A stretch of DNA of 64,000 nt from positions 57,326 through 121,325 of the forward strand of contig NZ_LZIL01000031.1 in assembly GCF_001667075.1 (NCBI RefSeq). Direction: 5' to 3'. The stretch is from Mycobacterium sp. 852014-52450_SCH5900713. GTDB lineage: Bacteria > Actinomycetota > Actinomycetes > Mycobacteriales > Mycobacteriaceae. Shown here one piece after another: positions 25,018 through 36,150 of the stretch. The notes beneath the pieces were generated by a model. It had not been told where the DNA came from, did no database searches, and saw nothing but the letters and a program-made list of their open reading frames with translations. How positions within the stretch are numbered: position 1 is the stretch's first letter; each line of letters opens with the position of its first letter. A program made the translations under genes and the position numbers.

Positions 25018-26160
25018 CTACGGAAGTAGAGTCGGGTCCCCGGCATCGTGGTGGATGCGCCCGGCGATCTGGGCCAGCGGGCGGCCACCGCCGCCCCAGC
25101 GCTTGGCGATGATGTCGGCGGCGATCGAGACCGCGGTCTCCTGCGGGGTGCGCGCGCCCAGGTCCAGCCCTATGGGGCTGGAGAGCCGGCCCAGCTCGGC
25201 GTCGGTCAGGCCGGCGGCTTTGAGCCGGTTCAGGCGGTCGTCGTGGGTGCGCCGCGACCCCATCGCCCCGACGTAGCCGACCTCGGGCAGGCGCAGCGCA
25301 ACTTCGAGCACAGGCACGTCGAACTTCGGGTCGTGGGTGAGCACGCAGATCACCGTGTGGCGGTCGACGGCGCCCGCCTCGGCCTGGGCGGTCAGATAGC
25401 GGTGGGGCCAGTCGACGACGACCTCGTCGGCCGTCGGGAAGCGCGCCCGGGTGGCGAACACCGGGCGGGCGTCGCACACGGTGACGCGGTAGCCGAGGAA
25501 CGAGCCCTGCCGGGCCAGCGCGGCCGCGAAGTCGATCGCGCCGAACACCAGCATCCGCGGCGGCGGCGCGTAGCTGGCCACGAAGACCTCCATGCCGTCG
25601 CCGAGCCGCTGCCCGTCGGGCCCGTACTTGAGGACCTCGCTGCGCCCCAGCGCGAGCAGGCCGCGCGCGTCGTCGGCGACGGCGGAGTCGGCGCGGGCCG
25701 AACCCAGCGACCCCGCCATCCCGTCGGGCCGGATGACCACCCGCCGGCCCACCCAGGACGGGTCCGGGTGCGCGATCACGGTCGCAGTCGCCACCGCGCG
25801 GCGCTCGGCGATGTCGTCGGCCACCGCGCCGAGTTCGGGAAACGACGCGCGCGAGACCGGCTCGACGAAGACGTCGATGACGCCGCCGCACGTCAGGCCG
25901 ACCGCGAAGGCGTCGTCATCGCTGACGCCGTAGCGTTCCAGCCGCGCGGCCCCGGTTTTCGTGGCCTCGGTCGCGAGCTCGTACACCGCGCCCTCCACGC
26001 AGCCACCCGACACCGACCCGGTGACCGAGCCGTCCGGGGCCACCACCATCGAGGCTCCCGGCGGCCGCGGCGCGGACCGGAAGGTGCGCACCACCGTGCC
26101 CAGCCCCGCGGTGTCGCCGGCGCGCCAGATCGACATCAGCTCGGCAAGCACGTCACGCAC
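25018..26160 (-). CDS. XdhC/CoxI family molybdenum-enzyme maturation protein
   Basis: A 380-residue XdhC-type protein, matching Rv0376c in length. The N-terminal domain has SVSGGCVEGAVYE and GLTCGGVIDVFVE with the conserved cysteines of the family; the C-terminal Rossmann-like domain has MLVFGAIDFAAAL, then VGYVGAMGSRRTHDDR and the end motif SSPIGLDLGARTPQE. XdhC proteins bind molybdenum cofactor, help sulfurate it and insert it into xanthine-dehydrogenase-type enzymes. The start GTG at 26160 gives VRDVLAEL, the family's usual beginning. Confidence 0.86.
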   Translation of the reverse strand: MRDVLAELMSIWRAGDTAGLGTVVRTFRSAPRPPGASMVVAPDGSVTGSVSGGCVEGAVYELATEATKTGAARLERYGVSDDDAFAVGLTCGGVIDVFVEPVSRASFPELGAVADDIAERRAVATATVIAHPDPSWVGRRVVIRPDGMAGSLGSARADSAVADDARGLLALGRSEVLKYGPDGQRLGDGMEVFVASYAPPPRMLVFGAIDFAAALARQGSFLGYRVTVCDARPVFATRARFPTADEVVVDWPHRYLTAQAEAGAVDRHTVICVLTHDPKFDVPVLEVALRLPEVGYVGAMGSRRTHDDRLNRLKAAGLTDAELGRLSSPIGLDLGARTPQETAVSIAADIIAKRWGGGGRPLAQIAGRIHHDAGDPTLLP

Positions 26161-26290
26161 CCGTCCAACGTAGGCGGGCAGCCATGACCCGGCTTGACTT
26201 CGGGTGCAAATCGCTGGCGTTGAGGGTGCGCGGAAGGCGGCGACCCCCAAGGAATCCCCGCCGTGAGCGCACACCCGACGCGGGCGGCCG

Positions 26291-26935
26291 CTACCAAGCC
26301 CGGGACAGGTCCGCGTGCTGTCGAATCCAGGCGTGCATCGCGATCCCGGCGGCCACGCCGGCATTGATGCTGCGGGTCGAGCCGAACTGGGCGATCGACA
26401 CCGTCGTGGCCGCGCCCGCCCGGATGTCGTCGGTGATGCCCGGCCCCTCCTGACCGAACACCAGCAGGCACTCCCGCGGCAGCTCGGCCTCCTCCAGACG
26501 GACCGCCCCCGGCACGTTGTCCACCGCGACCACCGTCAGCCCCGCCCGCACGGCGAAGTCCAGCAGTTCGGCGGTGCTGTCGTGGTGGCACAGCCGCTGA
26601 TAGCGGTCGGTCACCATGGCGCCGCGGCGATTCCAGCGCCGCCGGCCCACGATGTGCACGGTGTGCACCGCGAAGGAGTTGGCGGTGCGCACCACCGAGC
26701 CGATGTTGGCGTCGTACCCGAAGTTCTCGATCGCCACGTGCAGCGGGTGCCGCCGCCGATCGATGTCGGCGATGATCGCCTCCCGCGTCCAGTACCGGTA
26801 CGCGTCGACGACGTTGCGAGTGTCGCCCTCGCGCAACAGGACTGGGTCATAACGCGGGTCGTCGGGCAGGTCGCCCGCCCAGGGCCCGACCCCGCCGCCC
26901 GGCGCGCCCCACTCGGTCGGCCCCGCATCGGTCAT
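26291..26935 (-). CDS. SpoU/TrmH family RNA 2'-O-methyltransferase
   Basis: A 214-residue SPOUT methyltransferase that uses S-adenosylmethionine to methylate ribose in tRNA or rRNA. The three motifs are ENFGYDANIGSVVRTANSF, ECLLVFGQEGPGI and VSIAQFGSTRSINAGVAAGI, which form the trefoil knot. Its ATG overlaps the lipoprotein gene stop by four bases (ATGA). It corresponds to Rv0380c. The exact RNA target is not visible from sequence. Confidence 0.88.
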   Translation of the reverse strand: MTDAGPTEWGAPGGGVGPWAGDLPDDPRYDPVLLREGDTRNVVDAYRYWTREAIIADIDRRRHPLHVAIENFGYDANIGSVVRTANSFAVHTVHIVGRRRWNRRGAMVTDRYQRLCHHDSTAELLDFAVRAGLTVVAVDNVPGAVRLEEAELPRECLLVFGQEGPGITDDIRAGAATTVSIAQFGSTRSINAGVAAGIAMHAWIRQHADLSRAW

Positions 26936-27840
26936 CGCGGCGTCCACACACCGGCGTGGGTGCCGTCGACGGCCACCGTCGCGTAGAGCAACGCCTCGGT
27001 GATCTCGCCCTGGGTGCACAGCGACGCGCTGACGTGCACCGCGTCCAGCGAGGCGTCGGGCAGGATCAGCACCGACGACCCGTACGCCGCGCAGGCCGGG
27101 TTCAGACCGGCGCCGGGCAGCGTCGGCGAAGCGAGCAGCATCAGCGGACCTCCGCGGTTGGCCGAGTCGTCGCGGTACCGGGCCGCCAGCCCGTCGGCCT
27201 CCAGGCCCAGCAGCATGTAGCCGTTGCCGTTGAACGCCGCGGGGTCGCCGAGCTGCGCCTTGGTCACCGGGGCGCCGTCGGCGCGCCAGGCCGACAGGCT
27301 GGTGGTCTTGACCGCCAGGCCGGTGTCGTTGGCGTTGGTGGGCATCAGCCCCACCGGGAAGGCGGCCGGGTAGGCCGCCGAGGTGTTCGGGATCCGGTCG
27401 CGCGGCGAGTAGCTGTACACACCGCGGACCTGACTCCGATCCTTCAGTGGCCCAAGGCAAACCGTGCCGGTCAGCCGCTCACCGGGCGCCGACAGCGGCG
27501 AGTGGACGTCGGGCACTTTGGCCGTCGCCCGGTCGCAGCTGCCCAGTCCGGTCGACTCGATCGGATGCGACAGCGCGCCGTAGAGGCCGAACCGGATGTC
27601 CTCGGCTTTGGCACGGGGCGCGTGCGGGTCGGCCGCGGAGGCGTCCACGTCGATGAGCACGTAGTCGCCGTCCCAGCGCAGGTTCGACACCGCCATGTTC
27701 CAGCCCAGCAGCGAAAGCGACTCCCCGAGCCGCGCGCCCTGGGCGCCGTAGGGGCGAACAGGTTGGCTGGACCCCGAGCAGCCCGTCAGCAGGGCCAGCG
27801 CGCAGGCCGCTATCGCGAGGAGGTGCGCACGGCGCTGCAA
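26932..27840 (-). CDS. Lipoprotein, Rv0381c-like
   Basis: A 302-residue exported protein. The N-terminus LQRRAHLLAIAACALALLTGC is a lipoprotein signal peptide with a lipobox L-T-G-C, lipidated Cys at about residue 21. The rest is rich in Gly, Pro and Asp without an enzyme motif; several cysteines (GLGSCDR, TVCLG, PACAAYG, SLCTQG) may pair. The TTG start lies two bases after the pyrE stop, giving the same length as Rv0381c. Likely co-transcribed with pyrE and the methyltransferase gene. Function unknown. Confidence 0.78.
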   Translation of the reverse strand: MQRRAHLLAIAACALALLTGCSGSSQPVRPYGAQGARLGESLSLLGWNMAVSNLRWDGDYVLIDVDASAADPHAPRAKAEDIRFGLYGALSHPIESTGLGSCDRATAKVPDVHSPLSAPGERLTGTVCLGPLKDRSQVRGVYSYSPRDRIPNTSAAYPAAFPVGLMPTNANDTGLAVKTTSLSAWRADGAPVTKAQLGDPAAFNGNGYMLLGLEADGLAARYRDDSANRGGPLMLLASPTLPGAGLNPACAAYGSSVLILPDASLDAVHVSASLCTQGEITEALLYATVAVDGTHAGVWTPR

Positions 27841-27841
27841 C

Positions 27842-28387
27842 CTAGCCCAGCCCCAGATCGGCAAGGCCCAGCACGCTGCGATAGGGCAGGCCCTCGGCCT
27901 GGATCGCCTCGGCGGCGCCGGTGGACCGGTCCACGACCGTCGCCACGCCGACCACCTGCCCGCCCGCCTCTTGGACGGCGCGCACCGCCGTGAGCGCCGA
28001 CGCGCCCGTGGTGCTGGTGTCCTCGACGACCAGCACCCGCTTACCGGCGACCTCGGATCCCTCGATAAGGCGTTGCAGCCCATGGGTTTTCGCGGACTTG
28101 CGCACCACGAACGCGTCGATCGGGCGGCCCGGCGCGTGCATGACGGCCGTGGCGACCGGGTCGGCGCCCAGAGTCAGCCCGCCGACCACGTCGTAGTCCC
28201 AGGCGCTGGTGAGGTCGCGCATCAGCGTCCCGATCAGGGCGGAGGCCCGGTGGTGCAGGGTGGCGCGGCGCAGGTCGACGTAGTAGTCGGCCTCCTTGCC
28301 GGACGACAGGGTGACCCGGCCATGCACCACCGACAGCCGGCGGACCAGCTCGGCCAGCTCCGCGCGCAACGACTCAGGTCCGGCCAC
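27842..28387 (-). CDS. pyrE: Orotate phosphoribosyltransferase PyrE
   Basis: A 181-residue PRPP-dependent enzyme that makes orotidine monophosphate in pyrimidine synthesis (Rv0382c, also called umpA). The PRPP-binding motif VLVVEDTSTTGASAL is at about residues 115-130, the substrate region DYYVDLRRATLHHRA near residue 35, and the flexible-loop segment VRKSAKTHG follows. The GTG at 28387 (VAGPESL) is chosen; GTGs at 28396 and 28393 are alternatives. The start lies within the end of the upstream SDR gene. Confidence 0.92.
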   Translation of the reverse strand: MAGPESLRAELAELVRRLSVVHGRVTLSSGKEADYYVDLRRATLHHRASALIGTLMRDLTSAWDYDVVGGLTLGADPVATAVMHAPGRPIDAFVVRKSAKTHGLQRLIEGSEVAGKRVLVVEDTSTTGASALTAVRAVQEAGGQVVGVATVVDRSTGAAEAIQAEGLPYRSVLGLADLGLG

Positions 28388-29156
28388 TGCCACCACCGAT
28401 CCGCTTGGTCACGGCCCGCATCAGCGTCCGCGGGATCATCCGCTCGGCGGCGATGATCGCCTTGTATTGCAGGCCAGGGATGCTGATCACCTTGCCGCGG
28501 GCGATATCGGCCAGGCTCTGGTTCACCACGTCGTCGACCTCGAGCCACATGAATGACGGCGACTTGGCCATCTCGATCCCGGCCCGGGCGTGAAATTCCG
28601 TGCGCACGTAGCCCGGACACACGGCGTGCACTCCCACGCCGGTGCCCTGCAGGCCTACGGACAGGCCCTCGCTGAACGAGATCACCCACGCCTTGGACGC
28701 CGAGTAGGTCGACCCGCGTCCCGGCACCAGGCCGGCGACGCTGGCGATGTTGATGACGGTGCCGGCGCCCGCGTCGAGCATGGCCGGCAGGGCCGCGCGG
28801 GTGAGGTGCATGACCGCGGTGACGTTGACGTCGAGCTGCGATTGCAGCAGCGCGGGGTCGGTGGCCCAGAAGTCGCCCGAGGTGCCGAAGCCCGCGTTGT
28901 TCACCAGGACGCGGACGCCCTGGGCCAGGCGTTCGCAGACCTTGGCGCGACCGGCGGCGTCGGCCAGGTCGGCGGGCAGCACCTCGACGTTGCCGGCCCG
29001 GCCCTCCAGCTCGCGCGCCAGTTCGTGCAGCCGGTCGACGTCGCGGGCGACCAGGACCAGGTCGTAGCCGTCGCTCGCATAGCGTCGCGCGAAGCCGGCG
29101 CCGATCCCAGACGTGGGCCCGGTGATCAGGGCGACAGGACGAGGCATGAGCGACAT
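28374..29156 (-). CDS. Short-chain dehydrogenase of unknown substrate
   Basis: A 260-residue SDR with a C-terminal extension typical of DltE/YqjQ-like members. The cofactor site TGPTSGIGAGFARRYA is near the N-terminus; NNAGFG, the catalytic Ser in INIASVAG and YSASKAW are in order. The last 50 residues (SIPGLQYKAIIAAERMIPRTLMRAVTKR split over two segments) are amphipathic and may touch the membrane. It is not next to pyrE in M. tuberculosis as I remember, so it may be specific to other lineages. An alternative ATG is at 29147. Confidence 0.8.
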   Translation of the reverse strand: MSLMPRPVALITGPTSGIGAGFARRYASDGYDLVLVARDVDRLHELARELEGRAGNVEVLPADLADAAGRAKVCERLAQGVRVLVNNAGFGTSGDFWATDPALLQSQLDVNVTAVMHLTRAALPAMLDAGAGTVINIASVAGLVPGRGSTYSASKAWVISFSEGLSVGLQGTGVGVHAVCPGYVRTEFHARAGIEMAKSPSFMWLEVDDVVNQSLADIARGKVISIPGLQYKAIIAAERMIPRTLMRAVTKRIGGGSGRT

Positions 29157-29201
29157 CCTAATGACGGCGGCCGCGCCGCCCACCCGGCGCCCGGCGCGCC
29201 G

Positions 29202-30062
29202 TCAGTGCTGATAGTTGGTGGCCTGGTGGCCGTTGCGCCCGGCCGGCGGCGGGCGGCGAACGGCGTCCGAGCCGCGCTGCTCCCGGCGGATCGGCTCGGC
29301 CGGCCGGCGAGCGGGAGCGTCGCCCAGCAGCCCCGTGACGTCCTGCTGCGCGCGCCGGGGCGGCAACTCCGCGCGGCCGGCCGGGGCCAGCGGGCGGCTC
29401 GGCGACGCGTTGCGCGGCCCCGCGGGCACGCCCGCCTCCTGCTGGGTTTCCTCCGGCAGCGGCGGCAACACCCGCAGCAGGTCGTTGAACTGCCGCACGG
29501 TGCGCAGCCCCTCGTCCCACTGGGTGCGGGTGCTGGTGATCGGCAGGGCGACCAGCGTCCAGTTCTGCTCGTTCCACATGATCTCGGCGCAATCCGGTGC
29601 GGTGTGCGCGAAGGTGACCATGCGGCGGTCGCAGGCGCGCCGGGCGGCGTCCAGGTTGGTGGAGTACACCATCCGCGGGCCGATCGCACCGAGCAGCCAA
29701 ATGTCGCTCTCCCGGGGCTCTTTCAGTCCCTTGAGCCGCAGGTCCACCACGACGTTGGTGCCCACCTTGCGGTGCAGCGCGATCACGGTGGCGACTTCCT
29801 CGAGGTCGAAGATGTACACGGCCTCGCCGCGGATCTGGCCCAGCACCACGTTCTCGGCGGCGATGTCGCCCACGGTCGAGATCACACCGCGCTTCCAGCG
29901 CTTGAGGATGTCGGCCGATTCACGCTCGTAGTCGAACCCGTGCGACCGCGCCCACGACCTGCGGCGCCTGCTGCGTCCGCGGCGTCGATCGAGGTCGACG
30001 TACAGCAACACCCCCGCGCCGACGAAGCACAGCGCGGACAGCGTGAACCAAAGGGGGACCAT
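29202..30062 (-). CDS. ttfA: Trehalose monomycolate transport factor TtfA
   Basis: A 286-residue membrane protein matching Rv0383c/MSMEG_0736, which works with MmpL3 to move trehalose monomycolate to the mycomembrane. An N-terminal transmembrane helix (LWFTLSALCFVGAGVLLYVD) is followed by a basic stretch RRRGRSRRRR facing the cytoplasm. The conserved cytosolic domain spans about residues 40-195 (FDYERESADILKRWKRG, then MVTFAHTAPDCAEIMWNEQN). The C-terminal 90 residues are disordered and rich in Pro, Arg and Ala. It lies between clpB and the SDR gene, in the order known for mycobacteria. Confidence 0.85.
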   Translation of the reverse strand: MVPLWFTLSALCFVGAGVLLYVDLDRRRGRSRRRRSWARSHGFDYERESADILKRWKRGVISTVGDIAAENVVLGQIRGEAVYIFDLEEVATVIALHRKVGTNVVVDLRLKGLKEPRESDIWLLGAIGPRMVYSTNLDAARRACDRRMVTFAHTAPDCAEIMWNEQNWTLVALPITSTRTQWDEGLRTVRQFNDLLRVLPPLPEETQQEAGVPAGPRNASPSRPLAPAGRAELPPRRAQQDVTGLLGDAPARRPAEPIRREQRGSDAVRRPPPAGRNGHQATNYQH

Positions 30063-30165
30063 CCCACACAGGGTATCTGCATTTCCGCCGGAATAAAGAA
30101 GTCCGGCTGGTCACAACCCAATTACAGCGTGGCGGCTCGCCACCAATGGGACGGTCCCCCCGGGG

Positions 30166-32712
<2,547 letters not shown>

Positions 32713-32770
32713 GACGCCTCCGTTCGCATAAGTAGGGAAAATGCTTGTCGCGTTGTTCAACGCCGTCAAG

Positions 32771-32791
32771 GTTGAGTGTGTTCCGCTCAAG
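32771..32791 (-). promoter_or_regulatory. HAIR element (HspR operator) upstream of clpB
   Basis: GTTGAGT-N7-GCTCAAG matches the HspR-associated inverted repeat consensus CTTGAGT-N7-ACTCAAG with exact 7-7-7 spacing. It lies 59 bases upstream of the clpB start, also within the gap shared with the divergent DUF3060 gene. Confidence 0.85.
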
Positions 32792-32837
32792 TCTAACGAG
32801 TTTTGGACGATATGGTGCGCGGGGTACCCACCTGGCG

Positions 32838-33263
32838 ATGACGCAGACCGAACCGCACCAGGAGCGGGCCGAGGCGGGCCGCGTCCGCGGCGCGTTCCGG
32901 CTGGCCATCGTGGTCGCCGGGCTGTCGCTGGCGGGACTCGCCGTAGCCGGGTTCCGCACCGACCTCGGCGGGGCCGGACCGTCGGCGACCGTCCCGGAGT
33001 CGGGCACGTTGCAGGTCAACGGCACCGGCACGTCGAAGACCATCCGCTGCCAGGGCGGCTACCTGTCAGTCAGCGGCCAGACCAACACCGTCACCGTCAC
33101 CGGGCACTGCACCAGCGTCAGTGTCTCCGGCCACGGCAACCGCGTCGCGGTCGACAGCGCGGACGCGGTCAGCACCTCCGGGACCGGCAACGCGGTCACC
33201 TTCCACTGGGGGTCACCGAACGTCGTCAACGCCGGGACGACCAACACCGTCAAGCAGGGCTGA
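32838..33263 (+). CDS. DUF3060 family exported protein
   Basis: A 141-residue protein with an N-terminal membrane segment ([20 protein letters not shown]) that acts as signal or anchor. The rest is a repetitive beta-rich DUF3060 domain with short Val/Thr/Asn repeats such as [20 protein letters not shown] and [12 protein letters not shown]; two cysteines (IRCQGG, GHCTS) may pair. DUF3060 proteins are common in mycobacteria and have no assigned function. It is divergent from clpB and could be affected by the HspR site in between. Confidence 0.75.
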   Translation: MTQTEPHQERAEAGRVRGAFRLAIVVAGLSLAGLAVAGFRTDLGGAGPSATVPESGTLQVNGTGTSKTIRCQGGYLSVSGQTNTVTVTGHCTSVSVSGHGNRVAVDSADAVSTSGTGNAVTFHWGSPNVVNAGTTNTVKQG

Positions 33264-33268
33264 GCCGG

Positions 33269-33922
33269 TCACGGGCGATAGCCGGCCGGCAGGTCCAGCT
33301 CGTCCACGTCCGCGGTCAGATAGCGCTGCACGCTGGGCGCGATCAGCGCGACCACCTCGTCGGTGCCGAGATCGGCCAGCGGGCCCACCTTCATCACATA
33401 GCGGAACAGCGCGGTGCCGACCAGGTTGGTGCCGGCGAGGTTGGCCCGCAGCAAGGTGTCCGGACCCTCACCCAGGACGCCGGAGATGGCCGCCATCACG
33501 TAACCGCGCATGAAATCGCGGAAGGCCTCGTGCGCGTCGGAATTCAGCATCGCCGAGTGCATCATGGCGACCATGGTCGGCCCGGTCTCCGGCTCGTCCC
33601 AGATCTGCAGGTAGGCCCGCACCAACCGGGCGCCGATGTCGGCGCGCGAGCCGCCGGTCATCGCGGCGACCAGCACGCCGCCATCCAGGACCAGCCGCAT
33701 CGACTCACGGAACAGCTCGGCCTTGGACCCGAACAGGTACAGCACCATCGCGGCGTCCACGTGGGCGTCCTCGCCGATCTCACGCAGCGTCGTCTTCTCG
33801 TAGCCCTGGGCGGCGAATCGCTGCTTGGCCGCGCGGAGCACCACATCCTTCGACACGGGCTCGCCCTGGCGGCGGCCCCTGCGCTTTCGCGCATCGGATG
33901 GGGAAGCAGCAGGTGACGGCAT
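33269..33922 (-). CDS. TetR-family regulator divergent from the flavohaemoglobin-like gene
   Basis: A 217-residue TetR repressor. After a basic, Pro-rich N-terminus, the helix-turn-helix spans about residues 26-70 (LRAAKQRFAAQGYEKTTLRE, VDAAMVLYLFGSKAELF). The C-terminal domain contains the segment QIWDEPETGPTMVAMM, common in actinobacterial TetR proteins with a TetR_C_17-like domain. It is transcribed away from the flavohaemoglobin-like gene across a 69-base AT-rich gap with an inverted repeat, the classic layout of a regulator and its target. Confidence 0.83.
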   Translation of the reverse strand: MPSPAASPSDARKRRGRRQGEPVSKDVVLRAAKQRFAAQGYEKTTLREIGEDAHVDAAMVLYLFGSKAELFRESMRLVLDGGVLVAAMTGGSRADIGARLVRAYLQIWDEPETGPTMVAMMHSAMLNSDAHEAFRDFMRGYVMAAISGVLGEGPDTLLRANLAGTNLVGTALFRYVMKVGPLADLGTDEVVALIAPSVQRYLTADVDELDLPAGYRP

Positions 33923-33937
33923 ACGACGACGGTATCA

Positions 33938-33955
33938 TTTCATTAATTGTTGAAA
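33938..33955. promoter_or_regulatory. Candidate TetR operator in the divergent gap
   Basis: TTTCA and TGAAA arms flank an eight-base AT-only-but-one spacer (TTAATTGT), inside an AT-rich island at about 33932-33960 that stands out from the GC-rich surroundings. It is 16 bases upstream of the TetR start and 37 bases before the flavohaemoglobin-like start. Confidence 0.45.
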
Positions 33956-33991
33956 ATATCCCGACGGCCGGCGCGCCTAGAATCGGGCCCC

Positions 33992-35164
33992 GTGGGGCTC
34001 GAGGACACCGAAGCGTTGCGGGTGCTGCGCGACGCCTTCGCGCAGCAGGAGTCGGGCCCCGGCAACGAACTCGTCCGCCGGTTCTACACCCACTGGTTCG
34101 GCATGGACGTGTCGGTACGCGACCTGTTCCCGCCCGAAATGGGCGGGCAGCGGATCGCTTTCGCCCACGCCCTGCACTGGGTGTACGGCGAACTCGTCGC
34201 CCAGCGCGCCCAGGAACCGGTCGCCTTCCTGGCTCAGCTCGGTCGGGACCACCGCAAATACGGTGTGCTGCCCCAGCATTACGACACGTTGCAGCGCGCG
34301 TTGTTGTCGACGTTGCGCACCCATCTCGGCGATGCCTGGACCGACTCCGTCGACGAGGCGGCCGACCAGTCGCTCAACCTGATCGTCGGGGTGATGCGCG
34401 GCGCCGCGGACGCCGAGGAGGGGCCCGCCTGGTGGGACGGCACGGTCATCGAACACATGCGAGTCTCCCGCGACCTTGCGGTGGTCCGGCTGCAGCTCGA
34501 CCGCCCGATGGACTATCACGCCGGCCAGTACGTCAACGTCCACGTCCCGCAGTGCCCGCGCCGCTGGCGGTACCTGTCGCCCGCCATCCCGGCGGATCCC
34601 GGCGGCGGCATCGAGTTCCACATCCGCGTGGTGCCCGGCGGCTTGGTCAGTACCGCCATCGTCAACGAGACCCGGCCCGGCGACCGGTGGCGGCTGTCCA
34701 GTCCGCACGGCGGTCTGCGGGTCGACCGGGACGGCGGCGACGTGCTGATGGTCGCCGGTAGCACCGGGCTGGCACCGCTGCGGGCGCTGATCATGGACCT
34801 GAGCCGGTACGCGGTGAACCCGCGGGTGCACCTGTTCTTCGGCGCCCGCTACCGCTGCGAGCTCTATGACCTGCCCACCCTGTGGCAGGTGGCGTCCCAC
34901 AATCCATGGCTGTCGGTGTCGCCGGTGTCGGAGTACAGCGCCGACCCGGCATGGGCCGCCGACTATCCCGACTGCACGCCGCCACGCGGCCTGCATGTGC
35001 GGCAGACCGGCCGGCTCCCCGACGTGGTGACCAAATACGGCGGGTGGGGCGACCGGCAGATCCTGATCTGCGGCGGGCCGGCGATGGTGCGGGCCACCAA
35101 GGCCGCCCTGATCGCCAAAGGCGCTCCGCCGGAACATATCCAGCACGACCCACTGTGGAGGTAA
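33992..35164 (+). CDS. Type II flavohaemoglobin-like oxidoreductase, Rv0385-like
   Basis: A 390-residue protein with an N-terminal globin-like domain (about 1-135) and a C-terminal FAD/NAD ferredoxin-reductase domain. The reductase part has RRWRYLSPAIP for FAD and MVAGSTGLAPLRALI for NADH, and ends with ILICGGPAMV. The globin part carries His in QLGRDHRKYGVL as proximal-ligand candidate. It equals Rv0385 in length; that protein belongs to the type II flavohaemoglobins, reported to oxidise D-lactate rather than to consume nitric oxide. GTG start. It is followed two bases later by an epimerase gene. Confidence 0.83.
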   Translation: MGLEDTEALRVLRDAFAQQESGPGNELVRRFYTHWFGMDVSVRDLFPPEMGGQRIAFAHALHWVYGELVAQRAQEPVAFLAQLGRDHRKYGVLPQHYDTLQRALLSTLRTHLGDAWTDSVDEAADQSLNLIVGVMRGAADAEEGPAWWDGTVIEHMRVSRDLAVVRLQLDRPMDYHAGQYVNVHVPQCPRRWRYLSPAIPADPGGGIEFHIRVVPGGLVSTAIVNETRPGDRWRLSSPHGGLRVDRDGGDVLMVAGSTGLAPLRALIMDLSRYAVNPRVHLFFGARYRCELYDLPTLWQVASHNPWLSVSPVSEYSADPAWAADYPDCTPPRGLHVRQTGRLPDVVTKYGGWGDRQILICGGPAMVRATKAALIAKGAPPEHIQHDPLWR

Positions 35165-35166
35165 GC

Positions 35167-36069
35167 ATGCGCGTCGTCACCCTGCGCGACCCGGCGTCGC
35201 CGGTGGCCGCGGAGTTCGTGCCCGAGGCGGGCATGATCGGCACCTCGCTGAGCGATGCCGGCGTGGAGCTGCTCGGGCAACGGCGCGGGCTGGACGCCTA
35301 CGTGGCGGCGGGCAAGACGATGGGCATCCCGATCCTGTACCCGTGGGCGAATCGGTTGGGCGAGAACACCTATACGGCCGAAGGCGTGACGGCGACGCTG
35401 ACGCCGGGTGAAAACCGTGTCCGTGCCGATCCGAACGGGTTGCCGATCCATGGCGTGCTGGCCGCCTACCCGGGCTGGCGGGTGACCGCCGAGTCGGCCA
35501 ACGAGTTGACCGCCGAGTTGGATTTCGCCGCCGACCCGCAATTGCTGGCCAGCTTCCCGTATCCGCATGTGCTGACGCTGGCGGTGCGGCTGGCCGAGCG
35601 GACGCTGACGGTGCGCACCACGGTGACCGCCACCGGCGCCCGCGCCGTCCCGCTGTGCTTCGGTTTTCACCCCTACCTACAAATCCCCGACGCGCCGCGC
35701 GCCGAGTGGGTGATCGAGACGCCGCCGCTGCGGCATCTGCGGCTCGACGACCTCGGGCTGCCCACCGGCGAATCCGAGCTCCCGGCAGCGCTCGCGGAGC
35801 CCTTGGGGGACAAGGCTTTTGACGACGCCTACGACCAGGTGCCCGACGGCGCGGTGTTCGCGGTCTCGGGGGGCGGGCGGCGCGTGGAGGTCCACTTCGA
35901 ACGGGGGTATCCCGCGACGCAGATCTTCGCGCCCACCGGGGACGACCCCGCGAAACGCATCGTGTGCTTCGAGCCGATGACCGCGCCGACCGACGCGTTG
36001 CGCCGCGGCGGCTATCGCTGCGCGCGGCCGGGCGAGCCCGCGGTCACCCAGTTTTCGATCCGGGTCTGA
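35167..36069 (+). CDS. Aldose 1-epimerase family protein
   Basis: A 300-residue galactose-mutarotase-type protein that interconverts alpha and beta sugar anomers. Visible motifs are LYPWANRLGENTYT, the catalytic-His region NGLPIHGVLAAYPGW, and FGFHPYLQIPD with the second His; the C-terminal FEPMTAPTDALRRGG contains the conserved Glu. The start ATG is two bases after the flavohaemoglobin-like stop, so they are co-transcribed. If the upstream enzyme uses lactate or a sugar-derived acid, the pair could act together, but this is only inference. Confidence 0.86.
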   Translation: MRVVTLRDPASPVAAEFVPEAGMIGTSLSDAGVELLGQRRGLDAYVAAGKTMGIPILYPWANRLGENTYTAEGVTATLTPGENRVRADPNGLPIHGVLAAYPGWRVTAESANELTAELDFAADPQLLASFPYPHVLTLAVRLAERTLTVRTTVTATGARAVPLCFGFHPYLQIPDAPRAEWVIETPPLRHLRLDDLGLPTGESELPAALAEPLGDKAFDDAYDQVPDGAVFAVSGGGRRVEVHFERGYPATQIFAPTGDDPAKRIVCFEPMTAPTDALRRGGYRCARPGEPAVTQFSIRV

Positions 36070-36150
36070 TCACAGTGACCACGCGAGTCACTGCGGTAGC
36101 TGCCGCCCACGGCGTTGCAGTCGACAGCGCAAAACGGGCGGCTACTCAAC

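Noticed and set aside
36070..36150. Possible attachment site or terminal repeat next to the ATPase gene
   Set aside because: I found no matching repeat on the other side (38716-38792), so no mobile-element boundary can be claimed.
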